Origin: JAVDCA01 sp035293985
Lineage (GTDB): Bacteria > Pseudomonadota > Alphaproteobacteria > Rhizobiales > Xanthobacteraceae
Direction of reading: 5' to 3'
Assembly (NCBI GenBank): GCA_035293985.1
Contig: DATGLS010000007.1
Coordinates: forward strand, 119,716 to 183,715
DNA: 64,000 nt
In this document: in pieces, positions 1 through 8,357 of the stretch
Layout of the letters: each line of letters begins with the position of its first letter
How positions within the stretch are numbered: position 1 is the stretch's first letter
Made by a program: the position numbers and the translations under genes
Notes under the pieces: generated by a model
Told to the model about the DNA's origin: nothing
The model's input: the letters and a program-made list of their open reading frames with translations, nothing else
The model's database searches: none

Positions 1-1
1 C

Positions 2-1054
2 GGGCTGTTGCGCAATGTCCAGGTTCCGGCCGGCGCCCTGCCGCAGGCGCTGATCTCGCGCATCAAGATTCTTGCCGGGCTCAACATCGCGGAGCGCCGG
101 CTGCCGCAGGACGGGGCGGCGCGCGTGCGCGTCGGCCGCACCGAGATCGACATCCGCGTCGCCACCATGCCGACCCAGCACGGCGAGTCGGCGGTGTTGC
201 GCCTCCTGCCGCGCGACCGCGGCCTGCTCGACATCGGCAAGCTCGGCCTCGCGACGCCCGACGAGAAGAAATTGACGCGGCTGCTGGCGCTGCCGCACGG
301 GATGATCGTGATCACCGGCCCGACCGGCAGCGGCAAGACCACGACGCTCGCCACCATGCTGTCGATCCTCAACGAGCCGACGCGCAAGATACTCACCATC
401 GAGGATCCGGTCGAGTACGAGATTCCCGGCATCAACCAGTCGCAGGTTAAGCCGGCGATCGGGCTCACCTTTGCGGCCGCGATGCGCTCCTTCGTGCGCC
501 AGGACCCCGACGTGATCATGGTCGGCGAGGTACGCGATCCCGAGACCGCGAACATCGCGATCCACGCGGCGCTGACCGGCCATCTGGTGCTCACCACGCT
601 GCATACCGAGACCGCGGCGGCCGCGGTGCCGCGGCTGATCGACCTCGGGGTCGAGGGGTTCCTGCTGCAATCGACGCTGCGTGCCGTGATCGCGCAGCGC
701 CTGGTGCGAATTCTCTGCGAGCGCTGCAAGAAGCGTCACACGCTCTCGCCGGGTGACCTCGCGGCGGACCCGCGCTACAAGGTGCTCGGCTTCGCGCCGG
801 GCGAGACGGTCTGCGAGCCGGTCGGCTGCGAACGCTGCGGCGGGGTCGGCTACCGCGGCCGCTGCGGCGTGTTCGAGCTGCTCGAGCTCGACGACGAGAT
901 CCGCAAGCTGATCGGGCAGAACACCGACTCCAAGCTGATCCATGCCGCTGCGGCCCGCAGCGGCATGGCCTCGATGGCGGACGACGCGATCGCCAAATGC
1001 CGGGCCGGCACGACGTCGGCGGCCGAGGTCCTGCGCGTGACAACGATCGGGTGA
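2..1054 (+). CDS. gspE: Type II secretion ATPase GspE, 5' end cut off by the window
   Basis: Cytoplasmic ATPase that powers pseudopilus assembly in type II secretion. The frame is open from the window edge, so the N-terminal domain that docks on GspL is missing; about 350 residues remain. Seen: the ERRLPQDG region, Walker A GPTGSGKTTT (near nt 317), the Asp box and Walker B stretch (RQDPDVIMVGEVRDPETA), His-box ALTGHLVLTTLHT, and a C-terminal zinc-binding CERC...CERCG module that distinguishes GspE from PilT. It ends 3 nt before gspF and heads the gsp operon. The GspE assignment is firm; a PilB-type ATPase is the alternative but the downstream genes exclude it. Confidence 0.96.
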   Translation, partial: GLLRNVQVPAGALPQALISRIKILAGLNIAERRLPQDGAARVRVGRTEIDIRVATMPTQHGESAVLRLLPRDRGLLDIGKLGLATPDEKKLTRLLALPHGMIVITGPTGSGKTTTLATMLSILNEPTRKILTIEDPVEYEIPGINQSQVKPAIGLTFAAAMRSFVRQDPDVIMVGEVRDPETANIAIHAALTGHLVLTTLHTETAAAAVPRLIDLGVEGFLLQSTLRAVIAQRLVRILCERCKKRHTLSPGDLAADPRYKVLGFAPGETVCEPVGCERCGGVGYRGRCGVFELLELDDEIRKLIGQNTDSKLIHAAAARSGMASMADDAIAKCRAGTTSAAEVLRVTTIG

Positions 1055-1057
1055 GGC

Positions 1058-2275
1058 GTGGCAAGCTTTCGCTATCGCGCGCTCACGGCGAGCGGCGACT
1101 TGACGAGCGGAACGATCTCGGCGGTGAGCGTCGAGGAGGTCGCGCGCCGGCTGGAGGCGCGCGGGCTCTTCTATGTCGACGATGGCGCCGCGCCGCGCAC
1201 CACAGCGTCGGGCTCGGGGGCGGGCCTCGCCTTCATCAATCGTCCCACCGCCGAGGACGTGACCGTGTTCACGCGCGACCTCGCGCTGCTGCTCAAGGCC
1301 GGCGCGCGCATCAACGATGCGCTCGACCTGCTGTCGGGCGACATCGATCTCGGCCGGCTGCGGCCGGTGGTCGCGAACCTGCGCGACGGCGTGCTCGCCG
1401 GCGAGAGCTTCACCGAGAGCATTTCCCGCCATCCGCTGCTGTTCCCTCCCATCTACGTCGCGCTCGTGCGGGTCGGCGAGGCGTCCGGCACGCTCGACCA
1501 CCTGCTCGAGGTGCTGGCCGCTGAGCGCAGCCGCTCCGAGGCGCTGCGCCGCCGCCTGACCGATGCGCTGCGCTACCCGGCCTTCGTGCTGTGCGCGGCG
1601 GGCGCCGTGCTCACCTTCTTCCTCCTGTTCGTGCTGCCGCAGTTCGGCTCGGTGCTGCGCGACTTCGGCGCCAAGCTCGATTCGGTCGTGCTGACATTGC
1701 TCGCCTTGTCTGATTTCGCCACCACGCATACGGCGGCGATCGGAACCGTGCTCTTGATCGTCATCGTGACCGCGTGGCTCGCCTTGCGTCGGCCGCGGGT
1801 GCGCGCCGCGATGATGTACGGCATCTCAAAGCTGCCGCTGGCGCGCTCGATCATGACGTTCCACCGCACCGCGCTGTTCTGCCGCAATCTCTCGGTGTTG
1901 CTCGGCAGCGGCGTCAATCTGACGCCGACCCTGCGCATTCTCGCCGACATGATGGCCTCGACCGGCCACGGCGCCGCGTGGGAGGGCGCCGTCGATCGGG
2001 TCCGCCACGGCGCCAAGTTCTCCGATGCGCTCGCCGATACGGCGGCGCTGCCCCCCATGGCGGTGCGCATGCTCCGGCTCGGCGACGAGACCGGCCAGCT
2101 GCCGATGATCGCCGCGCGCGTCGCCGAGTTCTACGAGGCGAAACTGCAGCGCGGCCTCGATCGGCTGGTCGGCATCGCGGGGCCGGCGGCGATCATTGTG
2201 ATTAGCTTTGTGGTGGGCGGTCTGATAGTCTCGGTGATGACCGCTCTCTTGTCCGTCAGCCAGGTGATTGGCTAG
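1058..2275 (+). CDS. gspF: Type II secretion inner-membrane platform protein GspF
   Basis: Polytopic platform protein that transmits GspE movement to the pseudopilins. It is 405 residues, the usual family length, starting at a GTG 3 nt after the gspE stop. The N-terminus (ASFRYRALTASGDL) and two tandem T2SSF domains are visible: residues about 70-190 followed by a hydrophobic segment near 170-200, and residues about 270-390 with the motif FCRNLSVLLGSGVNLTPTL and a C-terminal membrane helix. Tight spacing implies cotranscription with gspE and gspG. Confidence 0.96.
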   Translation: MASFRYRALTASGDLTSGTISAVSVEEVARRLEARGLFYVDDGAAPRTTASGSGAGLAFINRPTAEDVTVFTRDLALLLKAGARINDALDLLSGDIDLGRLRPVVANLRDGVLAGESFTESISRHPLLFPPIYVALVRVGEASGTLDHLLEVLAAERSRSEALRRRLTDALRYPAFVLCAAGAVLTFFLLFVLPQFGSVLRDFGAKLDSVVLTLLALSDFATTHTAAIGTVLLIVIVTAWLALRRPRVRAAMMYGISKLPLARSIMTFHRTALFCRNLSVLLGSGVNLTPTLRILADMMASTGHGAAWEGAVDRVRHGAKFSDALADTAALPPMAVRMLRLGDETGQLPMIAARVAEFYEAKLQRGLDRLVGIAGPAAIIVISFVVGGLIVSVMTALLSVSQVIG

Positions 2276-2322
2276 CTCGCGCATGTTCCCGGCCGAGCCG
2301 AGTAGAGGGGAGGGATAGCCAT

Positions 2323-2775
2323 ATGACAGGACTTCACGACCGGCGGCGCCGCCGTGCGCGGCAGGGGGAGGCGGGCTTCACGCTCGTCGAGATACTCGTC
2401 GTCATCACGATCATCGGTTTGATCATGGCGCTGGTCGGCCCGCGCGTGCTCAATTACCTCGCCGAATCCAAGGTCAAGGCCGCGCGCATCCAGGTCGAAA
2501 GCTTCGCGAGCTCGCTCGATCTTTTCTACCTCGACAACGGCCGCTATCCGACCACCAGCGAGGGCCTCGTGGCGCTCGCCCAGCGGCCGGGCGGCGCCGA
2601 CTCATGGAACGGACCTTACCTGCGCAGCGGCACTGTTCCCAACGATCCGTGGGGGCATCCCTACATCTACCGCTCGCCCGGCGAGCACGGGCCCTATGAC
2701 ATCATCTCTTATGGATCGGACGGGCAGGAAGGCGGCAGCGGAACGGCGGCCGACATTGCGAGCTGGCAGCACTGA
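2323..2775 (+). CDS. gspG: Major pseudopilin GspG
   Basis: Major subunit of the periplasmic pseudopilus. The ATG follows a strong GGGAGGGA ribosome site. A basic leader (MTGLHDRRRRRARQGEAG) precedes the prepilin peptidase site G/FTLVEI with Glu at +5, then a hydrophobic helix. The globular part has the family signature LDNGRYPTTSEGLVAL, GPYL, NDPWGHPYIYRSPG and YDIISYGSDG, the last region corresponding to the calcium-binding loop of major pseudopilins. 150 residues is normal. The 3' end overlaps the gspH frame. Confidence 0.97.
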   Translation: MTGLHDRRRRRARQGEAGFTLVEILVVITIIGLIMALVGPRVLNYLAESKVKAARIQVESFASSLDLFYLDNGRYPTTSEGLVALAQRPGGADSWNGPYLRSGTVPNDPWGHPYIYRSPGEHGPYDIISYGSDGQEGGSGTAADIASWQH

Positions 2776-3229
2776 CCGGCGTGCAGGCGAGCGCGGCGTC
2801 GTCCTCATCGAGATCGTCGCCGTGCTGGCGATCATCGCGTTGCTCGCCGCCATCGTCCTGCCGGCGATTCCACGCGCCACCTCGCGCGCACGGCTCGAGG
2901 CCTATGCGCTCGACGTCGCGGCATTGATCACGCAGGATCGCAATGCGGCCGTGCGCGGGCGAACTCAGGTGGCGACGCGGGTCGTCGCGCCGGCGCGCCT
3001 GATCGTGTCGGGCTCGAATGGCCGGCAGCTGCGGCTGCCGGATGATGTCGCGGTCGATGCCCTCCTCGCCGCGCGGTGCGGCGACCGGCCGGTCGTGGGA
3101 ACGATCAACTTCTTCGCGACCGGAAGCTCGTGCGGCGGTGTGATCGCCCTGCGGCGCCCGGGTGCTGGCTATGAGGTTCGCGTCAACTGGCTCACGGGAG
3201 GGGTGGAGGTTGTTGCGGGTACGCCCTGA
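2696..3229 (+). CDS. gspH: Minor pseudopilin GspH
   Basis: Minor pseudopilin of the pseudopilus tip. The prepilin site reads ERG/VVLIEI, so Phe at +1 is replaced by Val but Glu at +5 is kept, followed by a 20-residue hydrophobic helix. The C-terminal half is beta-rich and weakly conserved, with two Cys that could form a disulphide. The start is uncertain: the frame opens at 2696 (80 nt inside gspG), with ATG 2711 and TTG 2756 as alternatives. TTG 2756 gives the most normal leader (14 residues). The call rests on prepilin signal, length and position between G and I. Confidence 0.85.
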   Translation: MTSSLMDRTGRKAAAERRPTLRAGSTDRRAGERGVVLIEIVAVLAIIALLAAIVLPAIPRATSRARLEAYALDVAALITQDRNAAVRGRTQVATRVVAPARLIVSGSNGRQLRLPDDVAVDALLAARCGDRPVVGTINFFATGSSCGGVIALRRPGAGYEVRVNWLTGGVEVVAGTP

Positions 3230-3605
3230 CGGACGCGCCGGGTTCACGTTGATCGAGGTCCTGGTGGCGCTCGCGGTGGTCGCCGCCTCGATCGCGGCCA
3301 TCGGCTCGCTCGTCGGGGTGGCGGCGCACGGCACGCTGGCAATCGAGCGGCGCGTCGCCTTCCGCGAGACCCTGCGCTCGATCGTGACGTCGCTGTCGGA
3401 TCGTCAGACGATTGCGGCTGGCAGCGCCACCGGCAGCATTGCGGGCTATGACTGGCGCATGGATGCCGCACCCTACGTGTCCAATCTGGTCGATCCGCGA
3501 GCACCGTCGCCGTGGCAGCCGCAGGACGTGGTGATCACGGTCCGCTCGCCGTCCGGCCAGATCCTCCGCGTCGAGACCATTCGGTTGCGCCGGAGGTCGA
3601 GCTGA
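3162..3605 (+). CDS. gspI: Minor pseudopilin GspI
   Basis: Minor pseudopilin that nucleates the tip complex with GspJ and GspK. The leader ends in GRAG/FTLIEVLVALAVVAA with Glu at +5. The body (AIERRVAFRETLRSIVTSL ... YDWRMDAAPY) fits the short GspI fold. Start codon choices are GTG 3162, ATG 3171 or TTG 3210/3213; the last lie against a GGAGG at 3205-3209. It overlaps gspH by up to 68 nt and its stop overlaps the gspJ ATG. Confidence 0.9.
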   Translation: MLAMRFASTGSREGWRLLRVRPDGRAGFTLIEVLVALAVVAASIAAIGSLVGVAAHGTLAIERRVAFRETLRSIVTSLSDRQTIAAGSATGSIAGYDWRMDAAPYVSNLVDPRAPSPWQPQDVVITVRSPSGQILRVETIRLRRRSS

Positions 3606-4339
3606 TGCGTGGCGGCCGCCGCCCCAAAGACCGCCCCGAGGCCGGCTTCACGCTGATCGAGACATTGATCGCGACCGCCTTGTTCCTGATCGTGGTCGCG
3701 GCGCTCGCCACCATCACGGGGCAGTGGCTGCCGAGCTGGGACCACGGCATTGCCCGCGTGCAGCGTGCCGAGCAGCTCGCCTTCGGCATCGACCGCATCG
3801 CCGCCGACCTCGCGGCGGCGCAATTCGTCTCGCCCAATGCGAAAATGAAAAATCCGATCTTCGACGGCACCGAGCTCGGCGTCACCTTCGTGCGCGGCGC
3901 GGTCGGCCCCAACACGCGGCCCGGCCTCGAGATCGTGCGGCTCGCCGAGATCGGGAGCGAACGCGGCCCGGTGCTGGCGCGCGCTTCCGCGCCGTTCGTG
4001 CCGCTGCCCGATCCGAACGTGATCTCGAGCCTGAAGTTCTCCGAGCCGGTCGTCCTGGTACGCTCGCCATTCCGCGTTCTGTTCGCCTATGCGGGACCGG
4101 ATGGCGGCTGGCAGGCCACCTGGCGCGGCGCCGACAAGCTGCCACGCGCCGTTCGCGTCACGGTGCGCGATGCCGTGAGCGGCGAGACGCTCGCCGTGTC
4201 GAGCGCCATCACGATCCACGTCGAGGTCGCCCCCGAATGCATCAAGGCGAATGCGCAGAATTGCGCAGGCGCCGCCCCGGCGGCGGCAGCGGCCGCCACC
4301 ACTCCGGCCACTCAGAACCCGGGGGGCCGCAATGAATGA
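3605..4339 (+). CDS. gspJ: Minor pseudopilin GspJ
   Basis: Minor pseudopilin of the tip complex. I take the ATG at 3605, whose A is the last base of the gspI TGA stop; this gives the short basic leader MRGGRRPKDRPEAG before FTLIETLIATALFLIVVAAL. The open frame extends further upstream but only within gspI. About 244 residues, typical for GspJ, with an Ala-rich C-terminal tail (AAPAAAAAATTPA). It overlaps gspK by 8 nt, indicating translational coupling. Confidence 0.9.
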   Translation: MRGGRRPKDRPEAGFTLIETLIATALFLIVVAALATITGQWLPSWDHGIARVQRAEQLAFGIDRIAADLAAAQFVSPNAKMKNPIFDGTELGVTFVRGAVGPNTRPGLEIVRLAEIGSERGPVLARASAPFVPLPDPNVISSLKFSEPVVLVRSPFRVLFAYAGPDGGWQATWRGADKLPRAVRVTVRDAVSGETLAVSSAITIHVEVAPECIKANAQNCAGAAPAAAAAATTPATQNPGGRNE

Positions 4340-5246
4340 CGGCGGATGTCGGCGGCGCGCGCACGATCGCGGCTTCATCATCGTCGCGGTGCTGTGGATC
4401 GTGCTCGCGCTCGCGACCTTCGCGTCGATCTATGCGGCTTACGTGGTGCGCACCGCCGACGCAGTCGGATCGAGCGACCGGCGCATCCGGGCGCAGGCGC
4501 TGTTCACCTCCGCGCTCGAGCTGACCGCATATCGGATGACCGCGATCGAGAAGGACAAGCGGCCGCCCGCCGGGCAGTTCGATTTCCGACTGGGCCGCGC
4601 CACCGTGCTCGTCGGCTTCAGCTCCGAGGCGGGGCGTATCGACCTCAACGCCGCCCCCAAGCCGCTGCTCGCGAGCCTGTTCGTCACCCTCGGCGCGCGC
4701 CCGCAGGATGCGGAGGGCTATGCCGACCGCGTGCTCGCGTGGCGCGGGACGGCGGCGGGGAACGCGAGCCAGGATACGGAAGCCGATGCCTATCGTTCGG
4801 CCGGCCTCAACTACGCGCCCCGCCACGCCCCCTTCCAGGACGTCGGCGAGCTGTGGCTCGTGCTCGGCCTGCCGCCCGCGCTGGTCGAGCGCGCGCTTCC
4901 CTACGTCACGGTGTTCAGCGGCATTCCGCAAGTCAACGTGTTGGCGGCGCCGCCCCTCGTGCTCGCCGCCCTGCCCGGCATCACGCCCGAGCAGGTCAAC
5001 GCCCTCCTGGAGGCGCGCCGCTCGGTGCCGGATCCGAAGGCCGTGCTGGCGTCGCTCGAAGGCGTCCGCGCCAACGCGACGGTCGAGGTCGGCCGCTCGA
5101 TGCGCGTCTCGGTCGTCGTGCGCTTCGACGACGGTTCGCGTTCCGGTGCCGATATTGTCATGCTGCTCACGGATGACGACCAGGAGCCTTATCGTATACT
5201 GTCCTGGCGCGACGACTTCGATCAGATAGCGTCCGCGGGCGGATAG
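4332..5246 (+). CDS. gspK: Minor pseudopilin GspK
   Basis: Largest minor pseudopilin, capping the pseudopilus tip. The ATG at 4332 lies inside the gspJ end. The leader MNDGGCRRRAHDRG is followed by FIIVAVLWIVLALATFASIYAAY. Glu at +5 is absent, which is the known peculiarity of GspK. The body shows the helix-hairpin-helix-like segments of the family (LNAAPKPLLASLFVTLGA ... INVLAAPP-type and LPGITPEQVNALL). 304 residues is in range. Confidence 0.92.
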   Translation: MNDGGCRRRAHDRGFIIVAVLWIVLALATFASIYAAYVVRTADAVGSSDRRIRAQALFTSALELTAYRMTAIEKDKRPPAGQFDFRLGRATVLVGFSSEAGRIDLNAAPKPLLASLFVTLGARPQDAEGYADRVLAWRGTAAGNASQDTEADAYRSAGLNYAPRHAPFQDVGELWLVLGLPPALVERALPYVTVFSGIPQVNVLAAPPLVLAALPGITPEQVNALLEARRSVPDPKAVLASLEGVRANATVEVGRSMRVSVVVRFDDGSRSGADIVMLLTDDDQEPYRILSWRDDFDQIASAGG

Positions 5247-5313
5247 CGCATGTTCCGGCGACGTGGGCGCCGGTCAGCCGACGAGGACATGCGCCGATAA
5301 AGGAGACGAGAGC

Positions 5314-6417
5314 GTGTTCCGTTCCGGGAACGCAACACGCTCGGGAGCATCAATGGCGATCGTGCGCAACATCGCGGAATTCGTGTCGCACTGGCTCGAC
5401 GTGGTGGCGGCCCTGTTGGTCGCGGCTGTCGGCCGGTTGGTGTCGCCGCGCGTCGTCCGCTTGATCGAGGAAGATGACGGTTTTGCGCTGCGTCTGCTGA
5501 AGGACGGGCAGGCCGAGCCGGAGCGCTTCCGCGTCGGGGGCGGCGTCGACGCGCCGGTGCTGCCCGAAGGCCTCGCCAAGGCCATTCGCGGCAATCGCGT
5601 CGAGATCGTGCTGCGTCCGTCACGCTTCGTCTTTCGCGAGCTCGAGCTGCCGCGTCGCGCGGTCGAGTTCCTCGACGGCATCGTCCGCGCCCAGATCGAT
5701 CGGCTGACACCGTGGACGGCCGCCGACGCCGTGTTCGGCTGGGGGCGCCCCGCCGACATCGCCAAAGATCGCATCTCGATCATGGTCGCCGCGACCGCCC
5801 GCGCGATGGTTCGCCCGATCCTGCAGGCGGTTTCCGAGGTGGGGGCGGCCTCGATCGCGGTGCTCACCGCGCCGGCCGAGGCGACTGCGGTCGCGGGCAT
5901 CAAGGTCTACGACCAGAACGTTCGCGGCCAGCTGGAAACACAGCGGGTAAGCCGCGTTCTCCTCGTCGTGCTGCTCGTTGCCGTGGTCTCGGCCGGTGTC
6001 GCCCTCGCGACCGACATGGTGATCGGCGGCAATCTCGAGAGCCGCCAGAGCGAGCTTGCGCGCCAGATCAACCAGCGCCGCATCCTGTTGCGATCGGGCC
6101 AGAACGGAGCGGCGCGCGACGCGAGCGGCCTGCTCGATCGACGCAAGCACGAGACGCCCGCGACCGTGATCGTGCTCGAGGCGCTGTCGGAAATTCTCCC
6201 CGACGACACCTACGTGACCGAGCTGCGCGTCGAAGGCACCAAGCTGCAGATCATCGGCGTGACGCATGACGCGCCCGCCCTGATCCGGCTGATCGAGCAG
6301 TCGCCGCACTTCACCCATGCGACCTTCTTCGCCCCCACGACCCGCGCGCCGACCGATCCCGGCGATCGCTTCCACATCGAGGCGCGGATCGAGCCCGTCA
6401 ACACGCCGCGGTCATGA
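5314..6417 (+). CDS. gspL: Type II secretion protein GspL / PilN-domain protein
   Basis: Bitopic inner-membrane protein linking GspE to the periplasmic part of the machine. I choose GTG 5314 because AAAGGAG lies 9 nt upstream; ATG 5353 is possible. About 367 residues: a cytoplasmic actin-like part with VVLRPSRFVFRELELPRRA, a single transmembrane helix at about residues 214-236, then a coiled-coil stretch and a PilN-like ferredoxin fold (LEALSEILPDDTYVTEL). The sequence is divergent from enterobacterial GspL, as usual in alphaproteobacteria. It overlaps gspM by 4 nt. Confidence 0.85.
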   Translation: MFRSGNATRSGASMAIVRNIAEFVSHWLDVVAALLVAAVGRLVSPRVVRLIEEDDGFALRLLKDGQAEPERFRVGGGVDAPVLPEGLAKAIRGNRVEIVLRPSRFVFRELELPRRAVEFLDGIVRAQIDRLTPWTAADAVFGWGRPADIAKDRISIMVAATARAMVRPILQAVSEVGAASIAVLTAPAEATAVAGIKVYDQNVRGQLETQRVSRVLLVVLLVAVVSAGVALATDMVIGGNLESRQSELARQINQRRILLRSGQNGAARDASGLLDRRKHETPATVIVLEALSEILPDDTYVTELRVEGTKLQIIGVTHDAPALIRLIEQSPHFTHATFFAPTTRAPTDPGDRFHIEARIEPVNTPRS

Positions 6418-6974
6418 CCATGGATCACCGGCTCGACCGCCTGCTCACACGTTTTCCCGCCCTGGCCACGGTCGCCTACCTTGCGCTGGTCGTAGGCCTC
6501 ATCTGCGCCGCATGGTTCGCAGCCGCCGATCTGCTCGATCGCCGCCAGGCCGTCGCCGACGCGGAAACGTTGCTGGCGCAGCTGGAGCGTGGACGGGCGA
6601 CGGTCGCGGCGCCGTCGGCGACGAGCGAGGCGCCGCAGGGCTCGCCGTTCATCGAAGGCCAGACCGTGACGCTCGCCGGCGCGGCGCTGCTGCAGCGGGT
6701 CGCCGGCGTCGTCACCGGCGTTGGCGGAAACGTGCTCTCCTCGCAGGTCGACGTGCAGGATGCAGCGTCGAAGGGCGGATTCGTCAGCCTGGTGGCGAGC
6801 TGCGAGGTGACGCAGCCGGACCTGCAGAAGCTGCTCTACGACCTCGAGGCCGGGATGCCTTACTTGTTCGTCGACCAGTTGGTGGTGGAGGCGCCCGACA
6901 ATGTGACGCGCGGCGAGGGCGGACGCCTGCGCGTCATGATCGGCGTTTCCGGCCAATGGCGAGGCAGCAAATGA
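6414..6974 (+). CDS. gspM: Type II secretion protein GspM (PilO-like)
   Basis: Partner of GspL in the inner-membrane platform. 186 residues: a short cytoplasmic N-terminus, one transmembrane helix at about residues 17-40, a coiled coil (DRRQAVADAETLLAQLERG) and a small ferredoxin-like domain ending LRVMIGVSGQWRG. This matches the GspM subtype b / PilO architecture. The ATG overlaps the gspL stop and its own TGA overlaps the next ATG, so L-M-N are translationally coupled. Confidence 0.82.
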   Translation: MTMDHRLDRLLTRFPALATVAYLALVVGLICAAWFAAADLLDRRQAVADAETLLAQLERGRATVAAPSATSEAPQGSPFIEGQTVTLAGAALLQRVAGVVTGVGGNVLSSQVDVQDAASKGGFVSLVASCEVTQPDLQKLLYDLEAGMPYLFVDQLVVEAPDNVTRGEGGRLRVMIGVSGQWRGSK

Positions 6975-7516
6975 TCCGCGCCCGCAGCCTGGTCGGTTTG
7001 GCGCTCGCTGCCGTGGCGTTCGCCGCGCCCGCGCCGCTGACCGCCGCGACGGGTCTCGGCGGCGGTCCCGACCCGCGTGTGGTCCCGCGTCCGCCCGTGG
7101 TCGACCTCGACAAGAAGATGTCGCAGGCGACCAGCCCGCCCGCGCCGCAAGCCGGCAATCCGTTGTGGGGTGTTCCGCTGAGCTCGCTCACCGTCACGCG
7201 CGAGCGGCCGATCTTCTCCGCCTCGCGGCGACCGCCCGCCCCGCCGGTTGCGGCGCGTCCGGTGGTGCAGGTCCGGGCGGCGCCGCCGCCCGCTCCGCGC
7301 GGGCCGCAGCGACCGCAGCTCTCCCTCGTCGGGACGGTCGCGGGTGCCGAGGGCATCGCCGTCTTCATCGACCAGAGCAGCCAGTCGATCGTGCGGCTGC
7401 GTACCGGTGAAGGACACGACGGTTGGGTGTTGCGCACGGTCGGTCCGCGCGAGGTGACGTTGCAGAACGACCGCGATACCGCCATTCTCGCGCTCCCATC
7501 GCTGCAGCCGAAATAG
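6971..7516 (+). CDS. Type II secretion GspN/GspC-like periplasmic protein
   Basis: Last gene of the secretion operon, 181 residues from ATG 6971. A signal peptide or N-terminal anchor (residues 1-28) is followed by a Pro/Ala-rich linker and a C-terminal beta domain LSLVGTVAGAEGIAVFIDQ ... GEGHDGWVLRTVGPREVTL, which resembles the homology region (HR) of GspC that contacts the secretin. The short RPIFSASRRP motif before the linker is typical of proteobacterial T2SS N-type proteins. Inference: it connects the inner platform to GspD, which must lie outside the window. Confidence 0.72.
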   Translation: MIRARSLVGLALAAVAFAAPAPLTAATGLGGGPDPRVVPRPPVVDLDKKMSQATSPPAPQAGNPLWGVPLSSLTVTRERPIFSASRRPPAPPVAARPVVQVRAAPPPAPRGPQRPQLSLVGTVAGAEGIAVFIDQSSQSIVRLRTGEGHDGWVLRTVGPREVTLQNDRDTAILALPSLQPK

Positions 7517-7670
7517 ATCAGGCCGGCACGCCCGCGAGGGCCCGCGGAACTCGCCGCTTCACGCTTTTCCCGATAGCCAAAAATAGTCCACGAAGTGACA
7601 CGAAGTCTGTGCTACCGTAGGGCTGCGCGTGCGGCGCCCGGGCGATTGCCTGCGCGGCGCGCGGTCAAGC

Positions 7671-8255
7671 ATGGGGACGATGATGTCAATTGCGGTTCGC
7701 CGTCGCTGGGGCGGCGCCATCGTGTTCCTTGCGGCCGCGCTCACCGCCGCGGGGGCGTCGGCCGAGGTTCGCGTCACCGAGGCGGGCGACGGCCGGCTGA
7801 CGATCGAGGCGCATGACGCGACCGTGCGTCAGGTGCTCGATGCCCTGCGCGCGAAGAGGCCCCTGCAACTGCGCACCTCGGACGCCCTCACGCGTTCCGT
7901 AACGGGCACTTACACGGGCTCGCTGTCGCGCGTGCTCGCGCGCATCCTCGACGGCTACAATCATGTGGTCCATTCGACCGCTGCGGGCCTCGAGCTCGAG
8001 GTCGTCGGCTCCGGCAACGCGGTCCACGCGCGGGCGACGGTTGCAAATTCAGTCACCTTGGCGCCCTCCCATCCCGGCGTCAGCAGCAATGTCGATGCGG
8101 ACGAGGAGGCCGCCGCCGCGCGGCCGCGCGCCACCGTCGTCAATGCGCCGCCGGCCGTCCCGCCGCAGACCGCGGCTATCACCGGCGGCGTCCCGCACCC
8201 GGGCACGCCGCGCGTCAGCAGCAATCTCGACCTGGACGAGGAGACGTCGCGGTGA
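7671..8255 (+). CDS. Secreted protein with a secretin N-terminal (STN)-like domain
   Basis: About 194 residues from ATG 7671 (ATG 7680 and 7683 also possible). A signal peptide ends at ASA/EVRV. Residues about 30-115 look like an STN/secretin short N-domain: LTIEAHDATVRQVLDAL ... VTGTYTGSLSRVLARILDGYNHVV. The C-terminal part is low complexity and contains the same motif twice, HPGVSSNVDADEE and HPGTPRVSSNLDLDEE, about 50 residues apart. It sits 150 nt after the secretion operon on the same strand. Role unknown; an accessory of the secretin or a substrate are both possible. Confidence 0.65.
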   Translation: MGTMMSIAVRRRWGGAIVFLAAALTAAGASAEVRVTEAGDGRLTIEAHDATVRQVLDALRAKRPLQLRTSDALTRSVTGTYTGSLSRVLARILDGYNHVVHSTAAGLELEVVGSGNAVHARATVANSVTLAPSHPGVSSNVDADEEAAAARPRATVVNAPPAVPPQTAAITGGVPHPGTPRVSSNLDLDEETSR

Positions 8256-8357
8256 CGTCCCACGGCTTCGTTGGCGACGTCTGACTTTCACGCTCGATCG
8301 ATCGTGTGGTGCGCGCCGCGGCGCGCCATCGCGGCCTCGCGCGCCTGCTGAGCTCCG

